Assembly (NCBI RefSeq): GCF_036370855.1
Contig: NC_088100.1
Coordinates: 36,096,563 to 36,160,562 of the forward strand
DNA length: 64,000 bases
Source: Dromaius novaehollandiae
Lineage: Eukaryota; Chordata; Aves; Casuariiformes; Dromaiidae
Direction: 5' to 3'
Shown here one piece after another: positions 8,741 through 21,258 of the stretch. Within the stretch, counting starts at the first letter, position 1. Each line of letters starts with the position of its first letter. Position numbers and translations under genes: made by a program. The notes below the pieces were generated by a model. It was not told the origin of the DNA. It saw nothing but the letters and a program-made list of their open reading frames with translations, and did no database searches.

Positions 8741-9247
8741 GCAGGCATCGGCAGGGGCCCGGGCTCGCCCCCCAGCCCCACCGCAGGGCAGCTAGGCGGG
8801 GCGGGGAGCAGTCCAGCTGGCAGCCCGCTGGGGAGGGGGTTCTCTGGGCGTTGGGGGTTTGCGGGTGCCCCGTGGCCCCTCGCCTGTCCCCTTCCCTCCT
8901 TGCACCGCGCCCACAGTGCCGTGGGGATGGGGCGATGCCCTCGACTCCCCACGGGAGACCCAGCGGCCCCACTGCCTCCTGTCCCACGCCAGAGCTGCCA
9001 TTCGGCTCGGCCGCCCCAACGGGCACTGGGGACTCGGCCGGGGACTCGGCCAGGCATGTGGGGAAAGGTCCCAGCGAGCGGGCAGCTGCAGGGCAGAGGC
9101 ACAGCTGGAGTGGCGAGGCGGCAGACAGGAACCTACAGGCAAGGGGCTGCTGCGCACTGCAGCTGGGGGCTGCAAGTCCCACCCAGGCACATTGCCTGTT
9201 TTACACTTCGCCGTTTAGCAAGCCAGCGCCTCCTTGGCTCAGGTTTT

Positions 9248-9249
<2 letters not shown>

Positions 9250-9281
<32 letters not shown>
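9250..9281. repeat. Homopolymer T run, 32 bases
   Basis: Thirty-two consecutive T residues about 750 bp upstream of the HTR1B TATA box. Read on the minus strand it is a poly(A) run. No retroposed body was recognised beside it. Confidence 0.95.
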
Positions 9282-9282
<1 letters not shown>

Positions 9283-10061
9283 GTAGGTTTGGAAATGCAC
9301 ATCTGCAACTGAACAGCCCTGAAGTGCCCTGCAAGATCCTTGTGTACTTTTTTTTTTGGCAGGGGGAGCACACTTTTGTCCCTGTCCCAGAGCTCCTGCA
9401 GACATTTGTTCTGTGCAGCTGTAGGCAGGTTTCACACAGAAAGGAACATCTGACGTTGCTTTTGCTGGGTCAGTGTAATTCCAAGCCCAGTGACATGTCT
9501 GTGCTCCAGCCCTCAAGCAAATCCCCCAAAGATGCCACAACAAGCCCTTTAAAGGTGTAGCAAGGGTCTAGGTCTGAAGGCACATCTGTGCACACCAGTA
9601 CACATTGATATCTGCCTCAGCTCTCTGCAAAATCTCAGTGCCCCCCTCTCAGATATCATCTCCCAGTTGTTTTCATCTGCAGCAGCAGGGCTGCTTATCT
9701 CTGCAACCCCAGTCCTTCCTGGGCCATGCTCAGCACTGTGCAGGAGCAGGCACTGGGCTGTTCTGCCTGGGATGTCCAGGTTATGGGCAAGGTGAGAAAC
9801 CTCAGTGCCCTGCTGGTCACCCTTGAGCAAGAGGGACTGGCACACCTGGGAAGGTGCAGGTCGAGCAAGAAGGGCAGAGGGAGGCTAGAGGGGATCTGTC
9901 ATTGCCCAGAGGAGTGAGGGAGTTTGGGGGAAAGAGGCACTGAAATAAGGTAGAACCAGGGCTGCATGGCAGCGTGGGAAACCCAAGGGCCCTGCAGGTA
10001 CAGTCCTTCACCACTGCAGCACTGGGGCAAGGTGCCCTAATCTTGGGATGCGCTCAGCAGC

Positions 10062-10143
10062 CACAGGTCTCCTGAGATCAAAAGGCAGTGAGGATGCTCA
10101 ACACAGGTCTCCTGAGATCAAAAGGCAGTGAGGATGCTCAACA
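10062..10143 (+). repeat. Exact tandem duplication, 40-bp unit, two copies
   Basis: Bases 10062-10101 are repeated exactly at 10102-10141, and the identity carries on for two more bases. Perfect identity implies a recent local duplication or an assembly artefact. Confidence 0.95.
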
Positions 10144-13100
10144 TTTTGTAAAATCAGTCCCAGATCTGCTCTTTAGGTACAGTCTCCCACGATATGAGGT
10201 AGGGAGAGGACTGCCTTGGATTAATCAAAGTATAGTAGTCAAGGTTTGCCTGTGCTCGTCAAACTGATAGAAAGGTAGAATATAAATAAGCCTTACCGTT
10301 TTCCCAAAAGGGTTTGGGACAGGGTCTGGTCTGTTTCCATGGTTTTATTTTATGGTGCCTCCTTGTGCTCAGTGGAGCCTGATAATTGGTTAGAGCCTCT
10401 AGGTTTCACTGCATTACAAATAATAATACAGAGCTATCTGCATTCCTCTGGTCTCTTTGGTGGACAGAGATTTTATAATCCTGGTTTCTAATATAGTGTG
10501 CTACTGCTTCCACTTCTGCCCAACATTTCTGGCTGAATTTAGTTGTGCTTAAGTTGGCAGCTACCCTCTAGCCTCCATAGCTCAACATTCCTCCCAAATA
10601 AGGCCACATATCTGGGAGTGATTTAAATTTAAAACAACGGTGATAACAACGAGAGCAAAATCCAGCCCCTTCATTAAGTTTTGCAACAGCATCTTTTCCC
10701 CTTGTGGTTCTTCTGGTAGAATTATAGAGCCTTCAAGGGTAACGTTCTAGCTCTAGCCACTGCCTTTCAGCCATGGCGTGTAATGCAAATAAATACCATG
10801 TGAATGGGTGATGAGTTCTGGCCGACCTATTAATGTCACTGTTTACCCCCGTTCTAAAATGTTTGTGCTCCTGTAAGCACTGCTTTTGCTGTTGTCCTCC
10901 ATTAATTCTGGGTTATTATATATCAGTAATCATTATTCATTGCTTCCCTCTTTGTCTTGGCAGGAAGGTGCTTTTCTTCACCTTCCTTGTTTGTTTTCTT
11001 TTGTTGTGTTTGTTTGTTTCCTACTCCACTATGTGATACTGATGCCAGCAGTCAGGAATACGTTCACTCAGGGCATCCCTGGTCTAGCTTTGATGACTTC
11101 ACTTGACTTAGCACAGGGATCACGTGGTCCCCCTGTGTATTTTCAGTCAGCATTCGCTATGCTTCTCTCTGGGGCTCGAGTCTTGGATCAGGAAGTAAAG
11201 ACAATTTCCTGATAGTGCTCCATGTCGCAGACCTGGCACTGTGTGTCACTGCAGGGTGCCTGTCCCCACCCAGGCACTGGCGCTCTTGGTGTCTTTAGAG
11301 TGGGCATGCTACTTCCTAAGATTTGTGTCAGAGCAAGAGGCGCTCAGATTTTCACATGTTATTCTCCTCCTCTGCCCACACAGGCCTTGCCAAAGCTAGG
11401 CTCCCGCAGGGCCAAGGCTTGGTGGAAGGAGGAACCAGGTTCTGGCTGGATCATCAGCACAGTAGTGGTGAGAGTTATCTCATCTTGGAGTGCCAATCAG
11501 AAAAATTTGGTGAATCATATGTATTATCAGATGTAGGACCATATTTCCCTGTTGTGCTCTCACCTTGAAGCTTGGATTTCAAACCAAGAGGCAGAAGGCT
11601 CTCCCTACCCATTATGTAGCTTCCTCTCTCCTAACTGGATCTGAAAAGACACTTATGGAAAGAGATTCTATTTCCTGAAGCTTTTGGCTTCTATGCAGAG
11701 GAAGGCATAAAATTAATTCCTTCCTGCTGGCATAGGACTGTTAATACATCTTATATCCAGATTTTGATGTACTAAAATACCCAAATATAGAAATTGCAGA
11801 GACTGTTCCTGGTTTATTGCAACACAAACTGGCCATGAATAATGACTGATATGGCATAGAGTCATCAACGTCTTATAAATAAATTAGAGAGAAAAGACAG
11901 ATACACAGAAACAAACCTAAGTACCAGAAATGAAAGGTCCATATCCTACACTCATATCTGTCCTGGATTCAGACCACATTGTGTGGCTTTTGGCTTTTGG
12001 GTCTTCTTTTAGATGTATTTGAACACAAGGCTTGGTGCATAGCATAAACTTTACCTTTGCCCTTGACTAGGGTGGCAAGTTGCGCGCAATGCCATCTGTA
12101 GCCTTCTGCACTCTGATGAGATTCATCCTTATACTTTAAATAATGAAATTCTGAGTCCTTCTGTTAGCGAAGATAACCTTCGCTATGTAAATCAACGCAG
12201 TGGTATTTTGTTGAGTTTGCCAACAGACAAATAACGCTAATATATGTGTGAATTTTCCCAATGTTAACTTTGAAATATGGCTGAGGCCATTTAAATGCCA
12301 ACACTTTTAAGTCACTAGTCAAAATAAAAACACCCAGCTTGAGTTACTGAAATTTAATTATAAGGAACAGCTGGGGCTGGTTTTGATTTCGACTCTAAGG
12401 ACCCAGAAAAAGAAACCATCACATGGGCTCAATAGGCACACATATACACAGAGTCTCTCGCCCCAAGGGAATACAGCCAGATTGAGTTCTCTCCTTATTC
12501 TTCATGCTGGTCAGGCACAGATGCAGAAGAATTCACTAAAATCCCCTGCAAAGAGGATTCCATTACTCTTAAAGTAGACAGCTGGGGTCAAGCAAAAAGA
12601 AACGTCAGTCCTCCCTTACACTGTCTCTACCATTTCATCTCTAGACACTGCACCCATCCTGACATCTTTCAGTTTATGGAAGCAGTAGTAGAGTTTGGTG
12701 ACTGTTCCTCATTCAGCTACACAAGGTTTGCTCTTTGATGATGTTCTTCAGGCACAGAAGAGTTCTCAGAGATGCTCCACAGGAAACCACTTCATTCCTG
12801 CCCCAACTCCTCTTTTTCCACAATGCCCATTATTCTCCTGCTTCGTTACAGAGCAGAAGAAAGACAGTTTGTGTGAAATGGGCTGTTGCTCCTTATTACT
12901 GTGGATTCCGTCTGAGGCTTCTGGAGCCTCGAATTTGCACTAAAATCAGTGCAAATGCCTGTTTTGCAGCCAGAGACCTTGGCTGAGCAATCATCCCAGC
13001 AGTTCAGGCAGTCCCCAGTCGTACACACAAAGTGTTCTAAATCCACCAGGATATATCTGTGATTAAATTCATGCACATCCATTGGGGAACAAACTACAGG

Positions 13101-15151
13101 AAATGGTCTTGACAGAAGGTCATAAAGGCACAGCTGTCTACCAAGACTGAATTTGGATGGCCTAACCTTTTAACTCTAGCCTGTCTCTCATAAGAAAAAA
13201 AAAGAGGAGAGACCTGTGCAGCATGAAAGCAAAGGACCCCACGTTCAGACTTTGCAGGTATCCAAATGGCAAAGCCTCATGTTCTGTGCTCAGACCTGGC
13301 AGAAAATAAATCCCCCACTTTCAGATACAAACCTGTGTCCGGCCTAAAGCTTTGGCCCGTTTCAGTATGCTCAGATCTTTCTTTCTACTTTTAGATGATA
13401 AAATCTGTAAGGGTTTCCTTTCAGGGTCCAGAGCTGATTTCAAATGGGTCCCAAATATCAAGTCTTCAGAAATGAAACATCAAACTCTTCAAGTTCTGCA
13501 CACATTTTAAAGTCTGCGCACGTTTTAAAGCAACCAGCTACTAAGGCACAAAGCTTAAAGCAAACTTAGGCAATGCAGTGAATCAGAGTAAAGAAGTAAG
13601 ATTGCTGAAAATTAAGAACCAGATCTTTTCCTTATGAAATCAGCACATCAACATTGATTTGAGGGGAACTACAAAGATTTATTCCTCCTAAAGATCTGGT
13701 TCTTCTACATTGCTAATTAATATTTATCTAAGAAAAAAGGTAACATATGCTAAGCACACTGCCACTATTTATAAGCATGCTCTGGTTGTCTTTGTTCCTG
13801 GAGGTAATCAGAAGTGAGAAGCTTTGGCTGGCATGCAGATTTGGGCTGCTAATTTAATAAAACACACTACCCACTAATCTGAGTCATGGTGGTTACTAGT
13901 TTGCTAGTTTACAGTTTAGGTGTTCACCGGTTGACAGTTTCTTCTGCAGTGTAAAACTTCTTGCGAAATTTAGTTGGCTCTATTCTGCTTATCAGGAGGG
14001 TCAGCGAGACTCTCTTGCAACATGCTGAAATTCAGAAGAGGAAGAAGTTCTGCAGGCCACAAAGGTCTTGCAGGCCCAGGCTAATCAGCAGAGTAAAGCA
14101 GCAAGATAAAAAAGCAACAAATCGCCATGGGACTTTCCAAGTGTCAGAGCTTTGCGAAGACAGGAGGCCCTTTGAGGGAGTAAGGGTGTGTGCTGTTACT
14201 CTCAGAAGCAGTTTGCAAGATAGTAGTGCACAGCTGAAGATCTCTTTCTGGTGGCAAGCGAGGGTTTCTACAACCCAGTTAGACCCAACAAAAGTGTTGG
14301 AGTGAGGCTTTTATGAAATTGCAGGTCTGGATGTTGTTAAGTGTGAATTTCACTCTATCAAAGGACATCCAGCCAGCAAAGGACATCAGCATCACCACTG
14401 TTCTAGCGGTAGCTCTTTGAGGAAGAAGACAAAGATTCTAAGAAACACAAGCCTCAGAAGATGTAGATAAATAAAATTTAGTTTCACTTTAAGCTTCTGC
14501 CAAATATGAGCCAGTGGTACTTGCCAGTGATTGGAAACAGAACTATATCTTGTCAGACTTTGAGAACAAGTAACTCAGTAAGACCACTGAGCCAGATCTG
14601 CAGCCTGTGCAACCCCAATATTTAATGAAGCTGCTATAGCAAATGCCATCGAAGGATGTGGCCTGTTATTATTCCCCAGTATTTTCTTTATCCAAAAATA
14701 GTTTTATTGACAGATCTCAGATGCCCATAAAACTGTGTTTCTTCATGTCTAGTATGTGTGTAATGGGGGAAGGAATGCTAAACTGTAAAATATGAATATG
14801 ATCTCTATTTAGAAAGGCACATTTTATTTTTCTTTCTCTACAGGAAGAAATCAGTCTTAAAGGATTCAGGTCTCAGGTCAGAACAAGTCAAGATAAAGGC
14901 TTTATGATTTCTGCTGATCTTAAAAGTACCTTGCTTCTAGATGTAGCCTTTAAAGTGCTAATGGATTTTAAAGAATTGAGACTAGGTCTTGTCCTCATTT
15001 GCAACATAGTATCCATGTATGTGGAAGCTGAATTAAACAATTTTATTTTTTAACTTTTATATTTCAGTTGGGAATTTCATGGTTTCCCTTTCCTTCCATT
15101 GAAAAACCTTTTTACTTACCTTAAAGAGGAGAAGCTATAAAAAGTAGCTTT

Positions 15152-15214
15152 TGTCTGTCTATCTGTCTATTTGTCTATCTATCTGTCTATTTGTCTATCT
15201 ATCTATCGATCTAT
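15152..15214. repeat. GTCT/ATCT tetranucleotide microsatellite
   Basis: About 15 units of mixed GTCT, ATCT and TTGTCT, with a higher-order pattern in which a block of several units recurs. Likely length-polymorphic. Confidence 0.9.
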
Positions 15215-16539
15215 TACTTTCTTTCTTACAAAGAACACTAATTCCATGCCACTAGTGGAACTGGAAGAAGATTTAGATGTTTCCACAGGAAGCAGGAAAT
15301 AGGAAATTATGCCACTCAGGATTTAGGACAAATCAGGAGAAAGCTAAACCCTCATGCTTAGTAGTTACTCATTACCTAAAAAGAGGTTGGGAAGTAACGC
15401 ACAGCAGTTTTTCCGTAACTGTTGACTGTGGAGTTGTCAACGCAGAAGTTTTTGGTCGTGCTGTATCTCTAGCTAACTGGTTGCTGATTAAGGGAGCTGA
15501 ACTAACAAACCAATAAAGTCTGTGTTAGACACTATCCCACAGATACCTGCTACCTTTTAAAGCATGTAGGTACTGTCAGAGTTAGACAACAAAACTTAAC
15601 TACTGAGCTGATCCAGGAAAATAATTTCTGTTTTCCTGTAAGAAGTGTCCTGTAATATGTGAGGCCCTACTAGAGTCCTTCTAGATAACATTCACTAGGC
15701 TCCTATGTTTAGGGCTGCTAAACCTGGCCCCATATGCTGGTAAACTTTAGCTGGTCAGTCATCTGTGTGATTGAATCTTTCTCTGACTGGGTGCCTTCTG
15801 GGATGTCATGGCCCAGTTTCTCTAGGACACACCTTCCACATTGCTAAATCTCCTCCTTTCCCTGCACTCCAGGGGAACTGCAAAAGCAATTTGAGTATAC
15901 AGTTCACATATTTAAGAACAAGCCAAGGCTTCCAAGCCAAGCTATCTTCCCTTTATCAAGCACAAGAAAAATAGAGGAAAAAAAGAAGAAAAAAGCAACC
16001 CACAGTGCTCTAGGTTTCCTCCCTCAGATTTCTCATCACTCCTGAACATTCTCTAGACTTGGCTCAATTCCATCCCCACACCCCCGTAGTTCATGACTTT
16101 TCAATCTAGTCATCAACTTTCTCCTCCTCGCTTGTGAGCTGCCGCTTCCCTTCCTCATGGCTAGGTCCTGTGGCTAGGCACGACTCTGCTGGGAGAGCCC
16201 GTCCCCCTGTTCCCCCACCCTCCTCACACTTCTTCTCACTGGAAAGGAGGAGAGAGAACATCTTCTCACATGCTCCCAAGTCTCGCAGCCTCTCACGTGT
16301 TTAAACCAGAGCACTACTTTTCAAAAGCCTACTGTGTTTGGGGGTTTCCATGCCCCAAAACCTCAAGCCCCTGTTAAGAAGCTGGAAAAAGCTATGGTGT
16401 AGTTATCTCGTTGGCCAAGCTGCCTCCATCTAATAGGGCTACGGAGGATTAGTAACTAAAACTCCCAGCCAGGTTGCTATCATGTTATGTTTCAGTTACC
16501 TTTTTTTTAGTCTGTGTGAATGCAGTATACCTACCTAAA

Positions 16540-17090
16540 TGCAGGTACATTTCCATGACTCCCTTCTCTGTTCAGCCATCCTTTGTGTATCCTTCCCCTT
16601 ATCTCCCTTCAGTATCTCAATAACAAGCAAAATTTTTTACATGACTTTCAAAGCCCTTGGTAGTATATCCCCTTCTCATCACACGTTCAATCACACGACT
16701 GCTTCCCACTAGCCTCTAATGCTGGCCCTCCCAGAGTCGTACTAGATTTCAGTCAAGCATCTTCATGCTTTCCCAAGCTTGAGAGAAGCTTCCTGTAACA
16801 GGCACAGATTATCCTACCTAAAAATCCTCCTTTGCTGTGATGCCTAAAAAACACACTCAGCAAGAGTCGGGCTGTTGACTAGGCTGTGACTGCTACCTAT
16901 TGTTCTGTCTGGTATTATTATGCCTGCCTGCCTTCTCCCATGTGTGTGCCTCTGTCTGCTACTTCTAATCTTAGGCTGCAACTCTTGAGGACAGAGACTA
17001 CATATGTGCTCTAAGTATTTACAGTGCCTTGGAAATATCTTTAAGGGTCCTGATTCACAGCTTTGAGGGGCCCGCTAGAAACTGCTTTTG
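16540..17090 (+). mobile_element. Ancient L2/MIR-like LINE or SINE remnant with tail
   Basis: The block around 16640-16680 resembles the pyrimidine-rich 3' region of L2-type LINEs (a CTTTCAAAGCCCTTGG-like phrase). The end, about 16975-17080, follows the order typical of an old amniote dispersed repeat: a CTTGAGGACAGAGACTA-like phrase, then TTTACAGTGCCTTGG, then GGGTCCTGATTCA. The match is from memory and by eye; family assignment between L2, MIR-type SINE and a sauropsid relative is open. Confidence 0.4.
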
Positions 17091-17478
17091 TATGAGTAAC
17101 AACTACTTAACAACATCTTCTCTTTTTGTTGCTTTTCATGTGCACGGTTCCGAAATAACTTTGTCAGTGATCCAGGAACAATACAAGGCATACCCTTAGC
17201 CACGTATGACTGTTCCACATAAACTGACATGGTCAGTGCAACAGAGCGTTCAAAGTAAGAACAACCAGACCCTGCAAAATATATATAAAAAATCTTTTTT
17301 CTGTTTGAGGAATCCTGGAATGTTTTGCTATATGGAAAGATAACGAGAACTGTTCCTTATTTACTTTATGCAAGTAGCCAGAAATAAAGAAAGAGAAAGA
17401 GCAGACTATTAAAATGTAATGTGTAGCAGGTTGTTCACTTCTATGGAAACTCTGAATTCAGATCTGCAGTGATAAGGC

Positions 17479-17541
17479 AAAAAAAAAAAAAAAAAAAAAA
17501 AAAAGAAAGAAAGAAAAAGAAAAAGAAAAAGAAAAAGAAAG
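17479..17541. repeat. Poly(A) run grading into GAAA/GAAAAA repeats
   Basis: Twenty-six A residues are followed by GAAA and GAAAAA units, an all-purine block of 63 bp. This decay pattern is typical of an aged A-rich microsatellite. No retroposed gene body was recognised on either side. Confidence 0.9.
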
Positions 17542-20109
17542 AACCCAAGAAAATATATTTCCAAAGACCAGGGCTGTGCTTCTGAATGAGAAGCAAAGAG
17601 GATGATTACCATTTCTCCTTCTGCATCTGCTCCTTATCTGTCCTAGAAGTCAAGTCCTCCAAAGTTTCCCCACCAGAGAACTTCTGGCTTAAGTTTTGAT
17701 TGTAAGAACTGAAGATTTTATCTTAATTGTTTCTGCCCAACCTCTGCCTAAACTGTATAAACTTAAAATAAAATTTTAGCCACAGAGACCTTCCAGGCCC
17801 CTTCCTCTCTCCTTTGACTGTAGAACAAATGTTGGCATTTATTTTAGGAACTGTGTTTCTCTAGGTGTGTTCCTTGCCTCAGTCAGGCAGACTCTCTTAT
17901 TGGTTTAAGATTATATATGTAACATTCGGGGTTAATTCGCTCTTGTCTTTCCAATGTGTTGATCTGTCAATGGCCTTTGGAGAAATAGTGGTAGCAAAAC
18001 CAGTAATGTAGGGTGCTTTTCTACTTGATTCAACATAAATCTTATAAAATCTCAGCAGTGCTCATTTACTACATCAGGGACAGTTTGTAAGTTCCTGTAA
18101 AGAGAGTTTTTAGTTTCATGTTCTCAAGGAGATCTTGCAGTTTTTCTGTAAGTTTTTAGTAATTCTCTTTTCAAAAGACAGAATTTTGGTAGCACTGTTC
18201 ATTCTTTGCTATTTTGATTGCCAGTAAGTACACAAAGTCCTCTGAGACATCATCCTTTGAGAAGAAGCTAAACTGGGGTCAGTCTTATATTGACAGCCTA
18301 ATATTACCCTGCTGAAACAATGTGAGGAGAGATTCCTTAGAGCTGATGGCGGTGTGCTCTATTTCTTGGATTTGTTACGTGAAAATTATTAGAGCATGTT
18401 TCTCCGGGAAGTTTAGATATTCTCCTTTCTTTCATGGATGGAGTCCTTTAAGCTTGTTCTATAGATTTTAAGCATACTTTAAGTCGTTGGCCATTTTCCT
18501 TGGTACTTCACTACTTTTTCTGGACTCAGTTCTACTTTCAGTTACAAGGGTCAGAATGCTGATTTTCAACCCCTTTGACTTGCATTTATACACCAGCAGT
18601 TTCTGTTGAATTGCTCATCAAATTCACCTAAGACACAAAAACAGTGAAATAAACAATTACTTAGATGTCTAATCATAATCATGCCTAATGTGACCTTGAA
18701 AAGGGAGGACTGGATGAAACAGTTCTAGTGCTTTTTTCGGTGACGTTTCTGCATTTTGATACACAACTTCTCAAGCCAAAGAGCACCATTTTACTCCTCT
18801 TAATTTAAAGTTGCTAAGAACACTTGGTGGGCACAGCCAGATGCAAAAAAGCAGTAGAGGAATTTGAGGATATTTATTCAACCATTTTAGATAATTTAAG
18901 TCTTTGCACGTTGACAATAGTAGATTACACAAGCAGTAGCTTCACTAAATTACACAAAATTCAAATAGGAGTGATTTGCAAATAGACGTGTCTCTGTAGG
19001 AGAAGTTTGTGTGGGCTATTCTGCAAGCCAGGAGCATGAAAGTATACCAAATGAGCAACAAATGAGCCGAGGGCCCAAAAACCAATTTTGATAAAATAAG
19101 GGCCAAAGCTTGCTATCATTTAAGTAGTATGACCATGTTCATCGCAGTTAAATTCCACCTATGCTACTTACATACTGGATGGCATATTCTGAATATCTGA
19201 AACTTTTTAAAGAATTTGAGCATCCTCCCATTGCAAACATAAAAAAGGTTTGAGATAATGTCAGTGTCTTGTCTCAGTCTGTCTCAGATAGTTTTTGCAG
19301 GCCAGAGTCAAACTGGACTGGGCACAAAGTGGGATGAGATTTTTAGGAAAATATAACAAATATAAAAAAAATCATGGACTGATATTGGAAGTCATACATA
19401 GCCAGGCTAGTGGCAATTATGCTTGAATTAGATTGGGATAAAGACTAAGGCCTTGACCAATCCATCTCAGGTTTATCCATAACCATAATTCATATTCAGA
19501 AGTTAAGAATGGTTAGCTGCTCCAGCGATACCATCCCTCCCTATTTATCCAGAATCAAAGATGAGAGAGTGGAGGGGGCTGCTAGGAACACAAGTTCCTT
19601 CACCCTGATCATACAAAGGTCTCCATAGTTAAATGTTGTCATAATTATATAGCAGAAATCAAAAGCAGAAATATGATGTGATTCTTTAAGGAGGGAATCC
19701 TATTCTTGATTGTAAAATATTCAGAGAGATCGATGCAGACAATATTAATAAATAAGCTTTAAATGCAATTCTTCAAAAAATGAACACGTATAGTGGCAAA
19801 AAGTCCTGGGAAAAACAAAATAATGCTAACGTAACAGGATGATATAACAGAATGGCAGATTGAGAGTATCTAGAATCTATTCTGAGAGATAGGCACTGTC
19901 TCTCTACAGGAATGACATAAAGGTTCGAGAACTATATTTGCAAATCTGAGGCTTCTTGCAGTCCATGGCAAAGTAATAGATTTTTAAAGACACAAGGAGT
20001 AGTAGAATTCTCTTGCATAACTAGAGGCCACACAATTTCACCAACCCTACTCTGACTCCAAAGGTTGTGACTAGAGTGAGAAACAGGCCATAGAAGCAAA
20101 GCTTGCAGG
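17542..20109. other. Intergenic DNA, nothing recognised
   Basis: AT-rich sequence with frequent stops in all frames. No gene, RNA gene or recognisable transposon was found. Confidence 0.55.
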
Positions 20110-20200
20110 GAGACAGGTGATACATTTTATCAGACAAGCTGAGATAGCTGGAAGAAAAGCAGACAAATTCTCAGGGACTTGAGCCCTTCAGTAGGTCACA
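20110..20200 (+). mobile_element. Old dispersed repeat of unknown class
   Basis: The order of phrases (GGTGATACATTTTAT, CAGACAAGCTGAGATAGCTGG, an AAGCAGACAAATTCTC-like phrase, then GAGCCCTTCAGTAGG) resembles a repeat widespread in vertebrates whose consensus has 'CTTTTATTGGAC..AACTG...AGCTTTCGGGC...CCCTTCTTCAGG'. I recognise the pattern but not a secure family name. Confidence 0.35.
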
Positions 20201-20605
20201 TGTTTGAATGCTGACCCATCCTGACTGATTCTGTCACATCCCTGGTTAATCTACTCCACTGGCAAATTGCTTTCTGTGATAAAAAAATCCATCTTCTTTT
20301 TAATGTGAACTTGGATGACTTCAGTGTTCAGCAGTTGATTCTTGCATGCTTTTGTCTGTTCAATTAAAGAGTACTTGGTATCAAATCACTTCCCTTGGTA
20401 TAGTTCTCTGTAGCCTGCAATCAAGCTTTCTTCTTAACCTCTTTCCACAAGTAAAACACTTGCTGTCCTCAACTCTCTATATCCCCATTTGTCCTTTCTG
20501 TGATACTTTGCTTCTCACTCTCGTTAGTACTTCCTTCTCCACTCTCCTCACATTAGTGGGCCTTGTGTTACTTGAAATGAATGTAAAAAGACTGAAAGGA
20601 GAATG

Positions 20606-20722
20606 ATATATATAGAAATATAGATAGATATCATAATATAGTATAATATACATATATCATTATGTATATGTATATAATGGCATATATGTGTGTGTGTGCA
20701 TGATATATATGAATATATATAA
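20606..20722. repeat. AT-rich simple repeat with TG segment
   Basis: Imperfect (TA)n and GATA-like units with a short GTGTGTGTG run at about 20689-20698. It is strongly AT-rich and probably cruciform- and slippage-prone. Confidence 0.85.
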
Positions 20723-21129
20723 AAGGCAATCTAAAAAAGAAGGGAAGAATCTGTTGTTCCTGTCCCTGATCGACAGTGTAAGAAGTGATGGGAAACCTCA
20801 GTGAGGAAGTTTCTTCATTCCTTTTCTTCATTTGGAAAACTTTTTATGTTACCTTGAGAATACCAAAGCTCTCAAGTTATTTTTCTTTTGGGGAAATAAA
20901 AAAAATAGAAGCAGTAGAAATCAGACAGGCACATTTTATTTTAAAATATACATGCATAACATAGCTATTCATTAGTAAATTGTGGACTTGGTCCACCAGA
21001 TTATAAACTAATCAGTGCAAGAAAGGTAGGCATGTTTGCCAGCATTTTACAGATGCCACCTGAGCTTGGTAACGTGGTGTCTTCATGAGACTGGAAGGCA
21101 ATTCCATGAAAGGCAGGAATTGCATCTAC

Positions 21130-21258
21130 CTCAGTGAAGCAAAGCCGTGGGCTGACCTGACCCAGCACTGGCCATAGGCCTGCTCTGAGTGGGAGGTCGG
21201 GCTAGATGTCTTCCAGAGGAGCCTTCTCCAACCAACATTTCTGTGATTCTTTGTGTTA
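21130..21258 (+). mobile_element. CR1 LINE, 5'-truncated 3' end
   Basis: The bases GGTCGGGCTAGATGTCTTCC, then CCTTCTCCAACC and TGTGATTCTTTG, follow the conserved 3' terminus of avian CR1 elements (GGTTGGACTAGATGACCTCC ... CCTTCCAACC ... TATGATTCTATG). CR1 ends in an 8-bp repeat, not poly(A), and usually occurs as short 5'-truncated copies like this one. Several mismatches show it is not recent. This is the best evidence here for a sauropsid genome. Confidence 0.7.

Larger units (their letters stand above)
6850..8890. promoter_or_regulatory. CpG island over HTR1B coding region and promoter
   Basis: CpG dinucleotides and G+C are very dense from within the HTR1B coding region (densest beyond about 7250) through the inferred promoter to about 8890, in sharp contrast with the AT-rich flanks. 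It includes the TATA box, the leader and numerous GGGCGG-type (Sp1-like) boxes. Boundaries are by eye. The island gives long open frames on both strands that are not genes. Confidence 0.8.
8891..16539. other. 5' flank of HTR1B, no gene recognised
   Basis: GC falls steadily from the island edge into AT-rich DNA. It holds a 32-T run, an exact 40-bp tandem duplication, a small perfect hairpin (12165-12185, 8-bp stem with a 5-base loop), an imperfect 18-bp tandem pair at 13496-13531, and a GTCT/ATCT microsatellite. Distal regulatory elements of HTR1B could lie here but cannot be recognised without alignment. Confidence 0.6.

Noticed and set aside
8004-9182. 392-codon minus-strand frame upstream of HTR1B as a gene
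   Set aside because: It crosses the promoter and TATA box and is low-complexity Pro/Arg-rich sequence. Only its last part, from the ATG at 8399, is kept as an upstream ORF.
7148-9286. A 712-codon plus-strand open frame opposite HTR1B and through the promoter
   Set aside because: It is antisense to a clearly conserved receptor gene and runs through GC-rich low-complexity DNA where stops are rare. It has Ala/Pro/Arg-rich composition, poly-Ala from the GCN repeat, poly-Phe from the T run, and no recognisable domain.
12165-12185. Resemblance of the hairpin to a recombinase (lox-type) site
   Set aside because: Only a few bases agree and the stems and spacer are too short. There is no recombinase in the window.
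17409-17612. Phe/Leu-rich minus-strand frame resembling a membrane segment
   Set aside because: It is the translation of the poly(A)/GAAA simple repeat.
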